This document shows positions 38,050 to 45,606 of a stretch of 64,000 nucleotides of DNA, in pieces. Under the pieces are notes generated by a model, which searched no databases, had not been told where the DNA came from, and worked only from the letters and a program-made list of their open reading frames with translations. A program made the translations under genes and the position numbers. The stretch spans positions 62,001 to 126,000 of the forward strand of contig NZ_VEWK01000013.1 in NCBI RefSeq assembly GCF_006376675.1, given 5' to 3'. Origin of the DNA: Brucella pecoris (GTDB lineage Bacteria > Pseudomonadota > Alphaproteobacteria > Rhizobiales > Rhizobiaceae). The stretch's first letter is position 1, and the number at the start of each line of letters is the position of its first letter.

Positions 38050-39126
38050 TCACTGTTTTTTATTGCGGTGCGGGGCATCTGGGATTTGGGTGCGGGATTT
38101 TTCGTCCTCTATTTGTTCGGAAACCCGCCTTGATGACCTGATGCCTAACCGTGCCCTGTCAGCGTTCTTGGTGTAAAGCTCTGCCTGTTTCAGATTGGTC
38201 CAGCCGTACTGAGCCATTAGCTCGTGCGCACCTGCTCCGGCGTTGGCGGCAAGGGTTGCAGACAGTTTGCGCAGCCCGTGGGCATTCAGGGGAAGGCCAG
38301 CTTCGCGGCACTTCTCACCGAACCAATTCCCGAACCCTTCTTTCACGAACGGCTTGCCATACTCGGTAACGAGAAATGCCAAATCACCCGTTGGCGTATT
38401 CTCGATAACGGCCATGAGGGATTGCGGGAACTCAACGGTGATGACGGCCCCGGTCTTTTCAGTGCGCATCGTGAATATGTTTCCCGCCATGTGCTGGCGT
38501 CCTGCATGCACGATGTCAGAGCGCCGAAGGCCAGAATGAATTAATAGTTCGCAGGCGAGGCGGGGCTTTGTGCCTACCGGCCACCGTTCACAGAACTTTT
38601 GATAATCAGCTATCGACCAAGCTTTGAACCCTTCGGACTTATAACGGACGCGCTCAACATCGTCGGTGGGATTGACCGCAACATGGTCGTTTAGCTTCGC
38701 CCATGTAAAAAGGGCCTTCATCGCCTTCAGGAAGTTGTTTGCGAGCGCCGGACGGTCGGCACGGGCATCAATGGCCGCAATGATGGAACGCTTGTCTATG
38801 AGCCGGAAATCGGCGTTCTGCGATTTATCCAGCGCATCCTTGAAGAAGTTTTCCTGCTGCCGTCTCGTAGCCGCAGAATAGCTTTTCCACTTTGCGCTTT
38901 CCCTATATCGGTCAACAAGCCACCGCAAAGACTGCGCGGGGGCTTCTGGCGCTCTTGGTCGTAATTGGACGCCAGCCAACGCTTTCGCGTAAGCTAAGTC
39001 AAATTCAGCGCTATCGGGATCGGGTGGGAGCCGTACACGAGCGCCCTTGCCGCGCCGGAAGTACAGTTTAACCGTACCGTGGCGCGACACTTCTTTGACA
39101 ACATGCTTTGGCAGTTTCTTGGGCAT
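38050..39126 (-). CDS. int: Tyrosine site-specific integrase
   Basis: This recombinase of about 358 residues inserts and excises the element at the tRNA gene. An N-terminal arm-binding part (MPKKLPKHVVKEVSRHGTVK) and a SAM-like core-binding domain precede the catalytic domain. The catalytic set is visible: arginine in LIHSGLRRSDIV, HGLRK, the GW of YGWTN and the tyrosine in AELYTKNADR. I use ATG 39126; a GTG three codons earlier overlaps the stop of the upstream small gene (TAGTG) and is possible. The stop codon lies 12 bases from the att core, the usual position for a tRNA-targeting integrase. Confidence 0.93.
   Translation of the reverse strand: MPKKLPKHVVKEVSRHGTVKLYFRRGKGARVRLPPDPDSAEFDLAYAKALAGVQLRPRAPEAPAQSLRWLVDRYRESAKWKSYSAATRRQQENFFKDALDKSQNADFRLIDKRSIIAAIDARADRPALANNFLKAMKALFTWAKLNDHVAVNPTDDVERVRYKSEGFKAWSIADYQKFCERWPVGTKPRLACELLIHSGLRRSDIVHAGRQHMAGNIFTMRTEKTGAVITVEFPQSLMAVIENTPTGDLAFLVTEYGKPFVKEGFGNWFGEKCREAGLPLNAHGLRKLSATLAANAGAGAHELMAQYGWTNLKQAELYTKNADRARLGIRSSRRVSEQIEDEKSRTQIPDAPHRNKKQ
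38067..38096 (+). repeat. Two GGTGCGGG repeats beside attL (putative integrase arm sites)
   Basis: GGTGCGGGG at 38067-38075 and GGTGCGGG at 38089-38096 lie 29 and 51 bases inside the left att core, within the integrase 3' end. Matching copies lie inside the right att core at 54991 and 55044. Confidence 0.55.
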
Positions 39127-39134
39127 GGCGTTCA

Positions 39135-39308
39135 CTAAAGCGGAATAATTTGCGGTTGAACAGTCTGTTTGTTGGATTGGTCGTCGTCATCAGGACTGAC
39201 GCGATAAGTCCTGTCGCCTATCTCAACCTCAACTTTTACACGCTCCCGCTTGGCGATAGTTGCCATGCGCCGAAGATCAGCCTGCTTAATTGCAGCTCTT
39301 TTTGTCAT
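39135..39308 (-). CDS. Small element protein, 57 residues
   Basis: This short gene encodes a charged protein with a basic N-terminal helix (MTKRAAIKQADLRRMATIAK) and a beta-like middle (VKVEVEIGDRTYRV). AGAGGT lies seven bases before the ATG. It overlaps the 33-residue gene upstream by ATGA and touches the integrase start at TAGTG, so it is translated in the integrase operon. By size and position it could be an excisionase or a directionality helper, but no helix-turn-helix is clear. Confidence 0.65.
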   Translation of the reverse strand: MTKRAAIKQADLRRMATIAKRERVKVEVEIGDRTYRVSPDDDDQSNKQTVQPQIIPL

Positions 39309-39406
39309 CGGTCATACCTCTGCTTGTAAACTCGGTCAGCATGCTTGGAACAAGCCAGCGCCAGCCACTGCCAGAAGCGGTTACGGAATGAATAGAGGAG
39401 CATCAT
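39305..39406 (-). CDS. Very small basic protein, 33 residues
   Basis: The frame MMLLYSFRNRFWQWLALACS continues with a basic tail KHADRVYKQRYDR. It overlaps both neighbours by four bases (ATGA at each end), a pattern that is unlikely by chance and suggests a translated gene. An amphipathic aromatic N-terminus suggests a membrane-active or DNA-associated peptide. The function is unknown. Confidence 0.5.
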   Translation of the reverse strand: MMLLYSFRNRFWQWLALACSKHADRVYKQRYDR

Positions 39407-39675
39407 TGATCGGCCCTCCGCTGTTCAATCGCCATGTTGAAGCCCTCTTTAATCTGATGGATGTGGCGCTTCGCTTGATGGCCGATGTACATGAAGTCGG
39501 AGATTTCATTATCCGACAGATACCAATGGTTCGTGTCGCCGGTTACCTCGGCGTGATCCTGATCAAATCGCGAATGTAGAATATTCATCAGGATCGATAT
39601 GGCGTTCTCTGCATCGCAAATCGGGTTTTCCAGAGCAAAGAGCGCGTCAGGCTGCTTCTTCTCATTCACTCGCAT
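39403..39675 (-). CDS. Hypothetical element protein, 90 residues
   Basis: The product is an acidic-to-neutral helical protein (DAENAISILMNILHSRFDQD, then YIGHQAKRHIHQIKEGF). I do not recognise a domain. It overlaps the preceding gene by 10 bases and the next small gene by ATGA, so it is part of the leftward operon that ends with the integrase. Confidence 0.65.
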   Translation of the reverse strand: MRVNEKKQPDALFALENPICDAENAISILMNILHSRFDQDHAEVTGDTNHWYLSDNEISDFMYIGHQAKRHIHQIKEGFNMAIEQRRADQ

Positions 39676-40205
39676 GTGACCGCTCCATAGTTCTGAATGC
39701 CTGCCAGATAGCCCATAGCGGCCCGTATCATGCGTTCGGCGGCTTCCGATCCGTAAACGCCGTTGCTGTCAGCCATAGCGATCTGCAAGGCTTTCAAAGC
39801 GCCCTGACGGGTCCATGCTGGTTGTGTCCAGTTACAGAGAACTTCGAGCGGCGGGCCATAAGAAACCTCTGCATAAGCCTGCGCCTCGTCATTGCCCTGC
39901 GGCGCATTCTTGTTGAAGTCATCCAGACCAGCCAAATAGGCGTCAATCGCTTCAAGCAGTGGATCATATGACGGCTGTGTATTCGTGGCCTGTAAGCCCA
40001 CCATGGCGCGGTGGGTGCTGATTGGCCCAAAAAGTACCGGGCAGCTTACCGACCGACTGCGCGGCGTGATTGCGGCCATCATCGTACCGTCTGCATATTC
40101 GTCCAGAGCATCGCAAAGCTCATAGGAGAGGCGCGTTACTCGGTCGATGGGGCGCTCATTTTTCGGCATACCTTCGGCGGTTGCCTGACTTGGTTGTGTC
40201 GGCAT
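39666..40205 (-). CDS. Hypothetical element protein, 179 residues
   Basis: I place the start at 40205 (MPTQPSQATAEGMPKNERPI), where GGAG lies seven bases upstream; earlier in-frame codons are unsupported. The protein has a tryptophan/proline-containing middle (LEVLCNWTQPAWTRQGALKA) and a helical C-terminus (SEAAERMIRAAMGYLAGIQN). No family is recognised. It belongs to the leftward early operon. Confidence 0.65.
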   Translation of the reverse strand: MPTQPSQATAEGMPKNERPIDRVTRLSYELCDALDEYADGTMMAAITPRSRSVSCPVLFGPISTHRAMVGLQATNTQPSYDPLLEAIDAYLAGLDDFNKNAPQGNDEAQAYAEVSYGPPLEVLCNWTQPAWTRQGALKALQIAMADSNGVYGSEAAERMIRAAMGYLAGIQNYGAVTCE

Positions 40206-40236
40206 TGCTATTCTCCGAATTGATTGAAATAGGCGC

Positions 40237-40515
40237 TTAGAGCGGTGCGCCGTCCTTGATCCAATCCTCGACAATCCCGTCGATCAGATCGGCAACGTTG
40301 TATTGGTTGATCGTGGCAAGCGCCGCATAGAGGACGAAATCCTGATCGTCAGGCGTCAGAACATCATATTCTGGAACGCGACCGCCATTGCCGAGCGCTA
40401 TGCTCAGATCGTCGTCATCGGAAAGCGCCAAGCCCAAGGCAACGACTTTACGCACCACAGGGGCAAGGCGTCCCGGATTAACCGGGATACCAAAGGCGGG
40501 GTGAACAACCGTCAT
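40237..40515 (-). CDS. Hypothetical element protein, 92 residues
   Basis: The small acidic protein (LALSDDDDLSIALGNGGRV, then LTPDDQDFVLYAALATINQY and a final DGIVEDWIKDGAPL) has no recognised domain. Its start overlaps the stop of the upstream gene by four bases (ATGA at 40512-40515), which supports it as a real gene in the leftward operon. Confidence 0.65.
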   Translation of the reverse strand: MTVVHPAFGIPVNPGRLAPVVRKVVALGLALSDDDDLSIALGNGGRVPEYDVLTPDDQDFVLYAALATINQYNVADLIDGIVEDWIKDGAPL

Positions 40516-40856
40516 TGCTCGCCCCCATTCGATACCTTCATGTATGCAAGGAAAGAAATCGCGACGGGGTCATTTTTTGCAGCTTTGGCTACTGCGCACT
40601 CTTCCAAGGTCATACCAGACGGCATACCCTCGAAAAGGGTCGAGACTAAAGCAAGAGCCTCAAGCTCCCTCTCTGCCCGCTCAACACCATCATCAAGCAT
40701 GTCGGCGGCGGCATCCAGACCGATGATAAAATCCTCATTGGTCGCATTTGGATAGCGCTCGAAAGCGAGTTTTTCCAAGGCTTCCATGCTGATGCGGTTT
40801 TCTACCGCCAGTTCAGCAATAGCCATCTGGGTTTCGGTTAATCGTGCAGATGTCAT
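40512..40856 (-). CDS. Hypothetical element protein, first gene of the leftward operon
   Basis: The protein of 114 residues is largely helical (LTETQMAIAELAVENRISME, then IIGLDAAADMLDDGVERAER). I start at ATG 40856, which has GGAG six bases upstream. Between this start and the repressor stop lie two operator palindromes, so this gene and the integrase operon behind it are probably under repressor control. No function is recognised. Confidence 0.65.
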   Translation of the reverse strand: MTSARLTETQMAIAELAVENRISMEALEKLAFERYPNATNEDFIIGLDAAADMLDDGVERAERELEALALVSTLFEGMPSGMTLEECAVAKAAKNDPVAISFLAYMKVSNGGEQ

Positions 40857-40897
40857 GTGTTTCTCCATCGGGCAAATCGCCCGTGGAGACAGTAATA

Positions 40898-40943
40898 ATC
40901 CGTTCACGGATATTCCGTCAAGCTAAATAATCCGCGAACGGAT
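40898..40943. promoter_or_regulatory. Two operators of the element repressor (left set)
   Basis: ATCCG-TTCA-CGGAT at 40898-40911 and ATCCG-CGAA-CGGAT at 40930-40943 are 14-bp palindromes with the same half-site. The second overlaps the repressor stop codon. Three further copies lie in front of the repressor and the Cro-like gene. Confidence 0.8.
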
Positions 40944-41518
40944 TAGAATGTGATTGGCTTGTTCGGATAAACCCAATCAATCGGAGCAAACCATTCGACT
41001 TCTCGGTTGATAAGATCGTGTGAATTTTCGCTTGAAAGCGTCCACTTTCCGGGTGCCTCGCCGTGTCGAAGCTTGCGAAGATAGGTCGGGCCGTCCTTCA
41101 CTTTTATTAAGCCGCGATACCCGGCAGCATCATTCGGATCGATTGTGGCTGAATAATAGATGTACGTTCCAGCCGAATACATTGGCTCAAGAGCACCGGG
41201 TTGCACCGTCAAAGCCCTAGTTTTCTCGGTAAAACCCGCAGGTTTTGGCACCCATGTCTCTTCATTGCGCTCAAACATCGCGACGATCTGGCGATCTGCC
41301 ATAACGGTCCCTGACGCGGGCATCATGTCATTGGCAGATGTCCACCCCATTCTCGCATTGAACAGGTCAGACAAAGCATCTCTATGATGCCCTTCTGGCT
41401 CTGTTCCCTTGGTCCAGCGATTAACCGTTGATTGGGAAACGCCGAGTTCCTCCGCAAGCTTGGCTTGCGTCCATTCGGGTGTCGATAAAAGTACAGCGAT
41501 TTTTTGAGCTATTTTCAT
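40943..41518 (-). CDS. CI-like phage repressor
   Basis: The protein of 191 residues has an N-terminal helix-turn-helix (WTQAKLAEELGVSQSTVNRW). The C-terminal domain resembles S24/LexA (LTVQPGALEPMYSAGTYIYY, then GLIKVKDGPTYLRKLRHGE). In active S24 peptidases the first segment reads G-D/N-S-M with the catalytic serine; here it reads GALEP, so the serine is missing while the later lysines remain. The repressor therefore probably cannot cleave itself after DNA damage. It is divergent from the Cro-like gene with operators between them. Confidence 0.82.
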   Translation of the reverse strand: MKIAQKIAVLLSTPEWTQAKLAEELGVSQSTVNRWTKGTEPEGHHRDALSDLFNARMGWTSANDMMPASGTVMADRQIVAMFERNEETWVPKPAGFTEKTRALTVQPGALEPMYSAGTYIYYSATIDPNDAAGYRGLIKVKDGPTYLRKLRHGEAPGKWTLSSENSHDLINREVEWFAPIDWVYPNKPITF

Positions 41519-41529
41519 GCCGCGATAAT

Positions 41530-41600
41530 ATCCGCCAACGTATTAACAATCTACTTCCGTTTGCGGATATTTGTAATTGACGAATAATCCGCGAACGGAT
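41530..41600. promoter_or_regulatory. Three operators between the CI-like and Cro-like genes
   Basis: ATCCG-CCAA-CGTAT (41530-41543), TTCCG-TTTG-CGGAT (41555-41568) and ATCCG-CGAA-CGGAT (41587-41600) share one 14-bp palindromic consensus, with centres 25 and 32 bases apart. This resembles the three-site operator of a lambdoid switch. The last copy is 11 bases before the Cro-like start. Confidence 0.85.
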
Positions 41601-41611
41601 AAATTGGCGGC

Positions 41612-41836
41612 ATGCAACAGATACTTTTCCTCCGACATAAGATATTCAAGGCCAACCAAGCGGAATTTGCTCGGATGGCCCAAGTCAGTCAAGCGACTGT
41701 CTCGCGTTGGGAAAACGGGGAAGGCTCCCCGTCTCTCGAAAACATCATTGCACTTCGGCAGGCCGCTGCCCGAAAGGGGATCGCCTGGGATCATGAATGG
41801 CTTTTCTCGCCTCCATCCGATGAGGTGTCGGCATGA
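41612..41836 (+). CDS. Cro-like helix-turn-helix protein
   Basis: This 74-residue DNA-binding protein has an XRE helix-turn-helix (NQAEFARMAQVSQATVSRWE) similar in layout to the CI-like protein. It is the first gene of the rightward operon, overlaps the next gene by ATGA and is preceded by the three operators. A Cro-type antirepressor role in the lysogeny switch is inferred from position. Confidence 0.8.
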   Translation: MQQILFLRHKIFKANQAEFARMAQVSQATVSRWENGEGSPSLENIIALRQAAARKGIAWDHEWLFSPPSDEVSA

Positions 41837-42642
41837 GCGAGTTCGTCACCGATGATGGTGAAGTACTCGACTATGCCACGGCGAAGGCCAAAGCAAAGTC
41901 CAACATTGCCACCTTCAAATTCGAACTTCTGGAGACAGTTCGCGGTGACCCCAGGTTGAGTGCAGCGCCATGCGAAGCCGTTATCGGTGTTCTCATCTCG
42001 TTTCTTTCGGTGGATGAGAAATCGCTAAAGCCGACGTTGGTCTATGCCTCAAGCATTACAATCATGGCGAAGACCAATATCAAGACGAAGCTATCAGCGA
42101 GAAAGGCGCGAAAGCTTCTCGAAGAGCAGGGGTATCTGGTCAGGAAAGGCACAACAGCTAGCGGCTGTGAACTTTATCAGGTCTGCAACCCCCATGTCGA
42201 ACGTGTAAAAATGCACATTCAAGCAAAAGCAGAAAAGCTCAAGGAAGATGCGGCAGCGGCCCGTGAGGAATATCGGAGGAAGAAGGCCCTCAAGCTTCAC
42301 AGGGGGTCAACGAATGACCCCACGGAAAATGACGAGGGGGTTATTAATTGTCCCCACAGGGGGGCAACGAATGACCCCAATATCGTAGAGCACTACCGTG
42401 GAAAGGCTAGCATAGAAGAGGAGCAATTCCTTTCTGCCTATGGAGAGGAGGACAATCAGTGTCAGCCTTTACCTGTTCCGGCCTCGCAGGAAGAACTTGA
42501 GCACATGATGACGGAAATTTGCTCCGGCGTCTCAATATCTCCAGCGGTCACATCGTATTTGAGACGAATGCTTCTGGCCGGTGAACTCACCCCGGCGATT
42601 ATCACCCAGCAACGGGCTTTCGCGGAAAGGCATGTAGCATGA
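41833..42642 (+). CDS. Phage replication-initiation-like protein
   Basis: The 269-residue protein has a winged-helix-like N-terminal half (ASSITIMAKTNIKTKLSARK, then LLEEQGYLVRKGTTASGCEL). A charged coiled region (KAEKLKEDAAAAREEYRRKK) and two GSTNDPTEN/GATNDPNIV repeats follow, with a helical C-terminus. This layout is typical of phage replisome organisers placed just after cro. A short direct repeat in the DNA (GGGGTCAACGAATGACCCC and GGGGCAACGAATGACCCC) lies inside the gene near 42303 and 42360 and might mark an origin. The function is inferred. Confidence 0.6.
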   Translation: MSEFVTDDGEVLDYATAKAKAKSNIATFKFELLETVRGDPRLSAAPCEAVIGVLISFLSVDEKSLKPTLVYASSITIMAKTNIKTKLSARKARKLLEEQGYLVRKGTTASGCELYQVCNPHVERVKMHIQAKAEKLKEDAAAAREEYRRKKALKLHRGSTNDPTENDEGVINCPHRGATNDPNIVEHYRGKASIEEEQFLSAYGEEDNQCQPLPVPASQEELEHMMTEICSGVSISPAVTSYLRRMLLAGELTPAIITQQRAFAERHVA

Positions 42643-42821
42643 AGCAGCTCGACCTATTCGAATGGGCTTCAGCGAGGCCCACCGCGCAAATCATCAACTG
42701 GATACCGCACCTCGCTAAAAGAATGTGGGAAGAGCGGAATATTCCTATCCAACCGCAGCAGGCAACCGTCATGGATTTTCGGGCCACGATCTATCAGTCC
42801 GAAGAAAGGAAACGCGCATGA
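42639..42821 (+). CDS. Small element protein, 60 residues
   Basis: This short protein (MKQLDLFEWASARPTAQIIN, then HLAKRMWEERNIPIQPQQ) starts inside the previous stop (ATGA) and ends inside the next start, so it belongs to the rightward operon. The MKQLDLFEW opening is common among small phage early proteins. No function is known. Confidence 0.62.
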   Translation: MKQLDLFEWASARPTAQIINWIPHLAKRMWEERNIPIQPQQATVMDFRATIYQSEERKRA

Positions 42822-43003
42822 TTGTGAGTAAGCATCCAGATGGTGGTTATTGCGTCATGAACGGCGCTTCCATCGTCGCAGGCCCTTTCGAAACAAACTC
42901 GGACGCATGGCGCGCCCTGGATCGTCTGGAAGGTGATCCGATTAATCCGGCAGAGAAGAAATCGGAATGGATCGCCAGCAAGATAATCGGAGGTGCCGCA
43001 TGA
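42818..43003 (+). CDS. Small element protein, 61 residues
   Basis: The product (MIVSKHPDGGYCVMNGASIV, then GPFETNSDAWRALDRLEGDP) looks like a small beta-alpha protein. It overlaps both neighbours by ATGA. The overlaps fix the start at 42818. Its function is unknown. Confidence 0.62.
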   Translation: MIVSKHPDGGYCVMNGASIVAGPFETNSDAWRALDRLEGDPINPAEKKSEWIASKIIGGAA

Positions 43004-44007
43004 GCCAGATCATGAACATCAAGACCGATGAGATATTCATCGTCGGCAACCGCCGCCCACTTAATCAGGATGCTGTTGCTCGATTGGCAGACAGTATCAG
43101 TAATATCGGGCTTCAGACGCCAATTACCGTTCGTTTAACTGATGTGCTAGACCCGGAGGACGGGGAATACACTCGCGCCTTTGTATTGATCACAGGGCAT
43201 CACAGGCTTGAAGCTTACAAGGTTCTCGGCCTTGATCGTATTCCCGCGATCATTCGCAACTGCGATGAAATTGAAGCCCAGCTTTGGGAAATTGCTGAGA
43301 ACCTTCACCGTGCCGAACTGACTGCTCTTGAGCGTGATGAGCAGGTTGCGAAGTGGATCGAGTTGAGCACTGAAAGAATTTCGTCTCAAGTTGAAACGAA
43401 AATCGAAAGAGGCAGGCCGGAAGGCGGCGTCAGTGCTGCCGCTCGTGACCTGAACATTTCCAAGCCTGATGCTCACCGCGCCGTCAAAGTTGCCAGCCTT
43501 TCCGAGGAAGCCAAGGAAGCCGCTCGCGAAGTTGGGCTTGATAACAACCGATCCGTATTGCTGAACGCCTCCAAAGAGGAAGACCCAGCGAAACAGGTTG
43601 AAGTCATCAAACAGAAGGCCGAACGTAAGAGCCTCAAGCAGCAAGTGGACGATGCATCATTCGCGGCAAGGGATGCAAAGGCAACGGCTGACGATTTTAA
43701 TCGCCAGCTACAAGAATTGCGCAAGGAACTCGCCAAGCTTCGCGACGACAACGACACCCTGAGACACGAGCTTGCCTATGCCAGAAGCGGCACAACCGCC
43801 AAGCCTGACGACATCAGCCAAGAGCATTTCGACAGCATGGTAAAAGCGATGCTGGCATATCGTGAGGCTATGCGCATATCAAGCGAGAAGCCTTCTAATC
43901 TATCGCCACGTTCCGACGAATATCGACTTTCCAAGGATAGTGTCCTGCAAGCGCAGAGCAACTTGTGGAATTCATTCTTCCCTGACGACGAGGAGGAACA
44001 CGCATGA
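43000..44007 (+). CDS. ParB-like nuclease/partition domain protein
   Basis: The 335-residue protein has an N-terminal ParB/Srx domain (NRRPLNQDAVARLADSISNI, then FVLITGHHRLEAYKVLGLDR with the GHHR motif). The helical DNA-binding part includes WEIAENLHRAELTALERDEQ and ARDLNISKPDAHRAVKVASL. A coiled coil follows (about residues 215-275). In chromosomal ParB the GERR motif binds CTP; here GHHR replaces it. In phages such proteins act in gene regulation or DNA maintenance. The start shares ATGA with the previous gene. Confidence 0.8.
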   Translation: MSQIMNIKTDEIFIVGNRRPLNQDAVARLADSISNIGLQTPITVRLTDVLDPEDGEYTRAFVLITGHHRLEAYKVLGLDRIPAIIRNCDEIEAQLWEIAENLHRAELTALERDEQVAKWIELSTERISSQVETKIERGRPEGGVSAAARDLNISKPDAHRAVKVASLSEEAKEAAREVGLDNNRSVLLNASKEEDPAKQVEVIKQKAERKSLKQQVDDASFAARDAKATADDFNRQLQELRKELAKLRDDNDTLRHELAYARSGTTAKPDDISQEHFDSMVKAMLAYREAMRISSEKPSNLSPRSDEYRLSKDSVLQAQSNLWNSFFPDDEEEHA

Positions 44008-44180
44008 CCGAGCAAACCAATCCCCGCGTGACCGAGGCTGCCCGTTGGCTGGCGACGACACCGACAGACCAGAAGCCTCACCCTATCATTCCGGCGCTCC
44101 GTCGGCGGTTTGGCCTAACGATGCTGGAAGCCACCCTTGCCGCAGCGGAAAGCGTCCTTATCCAAGCGAGGGCAAATTGA
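44004..44180 (+). CDS. Small element protein, 58 residues
   Basis: The gene overlaps the ParB-like stop by ATGA and has GAGGAGG upstream. The product (MTEQTNPRVTEAARWLATTP, then ALRRRFGLTMLEATLAAAES) looks like a single helix-turn-helix-type unit of the size of small phage regulators. The next gene starts at the TTG overlapping its stop (TTGA). No family is recognised. Confidence 0.62.
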   Translation: MTEQTNPRVTEAARWLATTPTDQKPHPIIPALRRRFGLTMLEATLAAAESVLIQARAN

Positions 44181-44413
44181 TCAGGAGGACCAGCAGCGAA
44201 CGCCCCAGGACGGCAGCAGAGCGTCAGCGTGATTGTCGCGCCCGTCAACGCCGTGGTGATGTGATATTCCCTCTCGCGCTTCCTGGTGAAGCCGTCAGAG
44301 ATTTCCTCATCGAAACCGGACATCTGAAGGAATGGGACGATGACGATCCGGAGCGGGTCAAGGAGGCTCTAGAAGTCGCCTTCCGGGATTATGTCACGCG
44401 TGACGGGTCGTGA
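44177..44413 (+). CDS. Small element protein with TTG start, 78 residues
   Basis: The frame starts at TTG 44177, which overlaps the preceding TGA and has GAGGG four bases upstream. The product is basic at the N-terminus (RTSSERPRTAAERQRDCRAR) and acidic at the C-terminus (LKEWDDDDPERVKEALEVAF). The region RRGDVIFPLALPGEAVRDFL resembles ribbon-helix-helix-like small phage proteins, but this is a weak impression. Upstream codons in the same frame overlap the ParB-like gene and look spurious. Confidence 0.55.
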   Translation: MIRRTSSERPRTAAERQRDCRARQRRGDVIFPLALPGEAVRDFLIETGHLKEWDDDDPERVKEALEVAFRDYVTRDGS

Positions 44414-44440
44414 CGATGCGGGGTGATAGATTTGTCAGCA

Positions 44441-44989
44441 ATGGCAAACAAGGCACCCAACATGACCCGGAACACCAAAGACCAGAAGGGCGCGGCATAC
44501 TTCACCCGCGCTCTTCGTCTTCCAGAGAAGCCCCGCCAGCTTGTCGAAGCGGGACAGGCATATGAAGCGACCCGGAACGCCAGAGCGTTAGCATCGCGTG
44601 AGCTTTCCGATATGCGGTTGAGCCGCAGCAATGCCGAAGCCGGAGTTACGGTTCGGTCAATTCCCAGCCAAGTACAGATTGATGATGCAGCCGACAATCT
44701 GGCCGAGCTTGTCAATCAGGATACCGAGACGAGCGGCACCTTTCAAAGTCTCCATCGCCAATACGTCCACACGGCCAACCAGCAACTCCAGCCGGTTTAT
44801 CAGGAATATGCCGCTGCCGTTCTCGAAGCGGTGGAGACACTGGATACCCTTCTGAAAGCTGGCGAAGATTTCCATCGTGAAGCTCTGCGGGCCGGTCTCT
44901 CGCCCGACCATCCAGCAATCAACGGCAGCAAGGGCCAGCGCGGCCTTATCGACAACTCCCTGAAACTTGCCCGGAGTTGGTGCCGATGA
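44441..44989 (+). CDS. Hypothetical element protein, 182 residues
   Basis: The start is uncertain: ATG 44441 is chosen, and GTG 44423 and ATG 44462 are alternatives without better ribosome-binding sites. The protein is helical and glutamine/alanine-rich (DDAADNLAELVNQDTETSGT, then QQLQPVYQEYAAAVLEAVET) and ends KGQRGLIDNSLKLARSWCR. No family is recognised. Its stop overlaps the ClpP-like start by ATGA. Confidence 0.62.
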   Translation: MANKAPNMTRNTKDQKGAAYFTRALRLPEKPRQLVEAGQAYEATRNARALASRELSDMRLSRSNAEAGVTVRSIPSQVQIDDAADNLAELVNQDTETSGTFQSLHRQYVHTANQQLQPVYQEYAAAVLEAVETLDTLLKAGEDFHREALRAGLSPDHPAINGSKGQRGLIDNSLKLARSWCR

Positions 44990-45606
44990 TCTTCAGCATG
45001 TTCTCAGATGATGGCATTAGCCTGGAGCCGACCGAGGCCGTGAAGCAGCGCAATCTGAAGCTTGCCGAGCGTCACCGCGCCAAGGGCGATTACGTCCGTC
45101 ATATCGAGATCGACATCAAGGGACCGATTGACGAACTGATGTTCTGCGACACGGTTGAGAAGCTTGCATCTGCTCCGGCAGCCCATTCGATCGATCTGAT
45201 TATCGACTGCCCCGGAGGCGAATGCTTTCCCGCGATGTTGCTACACAAGCAGCTTCGCGACCATCCCGCCGAACGCAAGACGGCCCATATCGTCGGTAGC
45301 TGCGAAAGCGGCGGCCTGTTGATCGCACTGGCAGCAGATCGGCGCATCGCCAGCCGTAAAGCGTCTTTCCTCATTCATCAGACACGATGCGGGGAATACT
45401 CGGTCACATCGTGGACGGCGGCTGATTTCCAGCGTCAGGCAGATCAATTCCGGGCGATTGACACGGATATGTTCGCCCTAATCACGCAGCGCACCGGCAT
45501 AGACGTTTCCACGATCCAAAACATCGCATCGGACGAAAGCCCGTCTTCTATCGATTGGTGCCTTGAAAACGGGATCATTCACGAAATTGCGGAGGATCGG
45601 CAATGA
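44986..45606 (+). CDS. ClpP-like serine protease
   Basis: The protein of 206 residues shows the ClpP/crotonase fold. The strand-turn IDLIIDCPGGECFPAMLLHK matches the ClpP NSPGG loop. The nucleophile segment is HIVGSCESGGLLIALAADR, and the histidine lies in SFLIHQTRCGEYS. The residue before the nucleophile is glutamate rather than the usual alanine. In tailed phages, ClpP-like enzymes next to portal genes mature the prohead, but no portal or capsid gene is present here. GGAG precedes ATG 44986, which overlaps the previous stop. Confidence 0.78.
   Translation: MIFSMFSDDGISLEPTEAVKQRNLKLAERHRAKGDYVRHIEIDIKGPIDELMFCDTVEKLASAPAAHSIDLIIDCPGGECFPAMLLHKQLRDHPAERKTAHIVGSCESGGLLIALAADRRIASRKASFLIHQTRCGEYSVTSWTAADFQRQADQFRAIDTDMFALITQRTGIDVSTIQNIASDESPSSIDWCLENGIIHEIAEDRQ

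Noticed and set aside
43862..44176. N-terminal part of a 183-codon frame ending at 44413
   Set aside because: It overlaps the ParB-like gene and the 58-codon gene; only the part from TTG 44177 has a ribosome-binding site and operon-type overlap.
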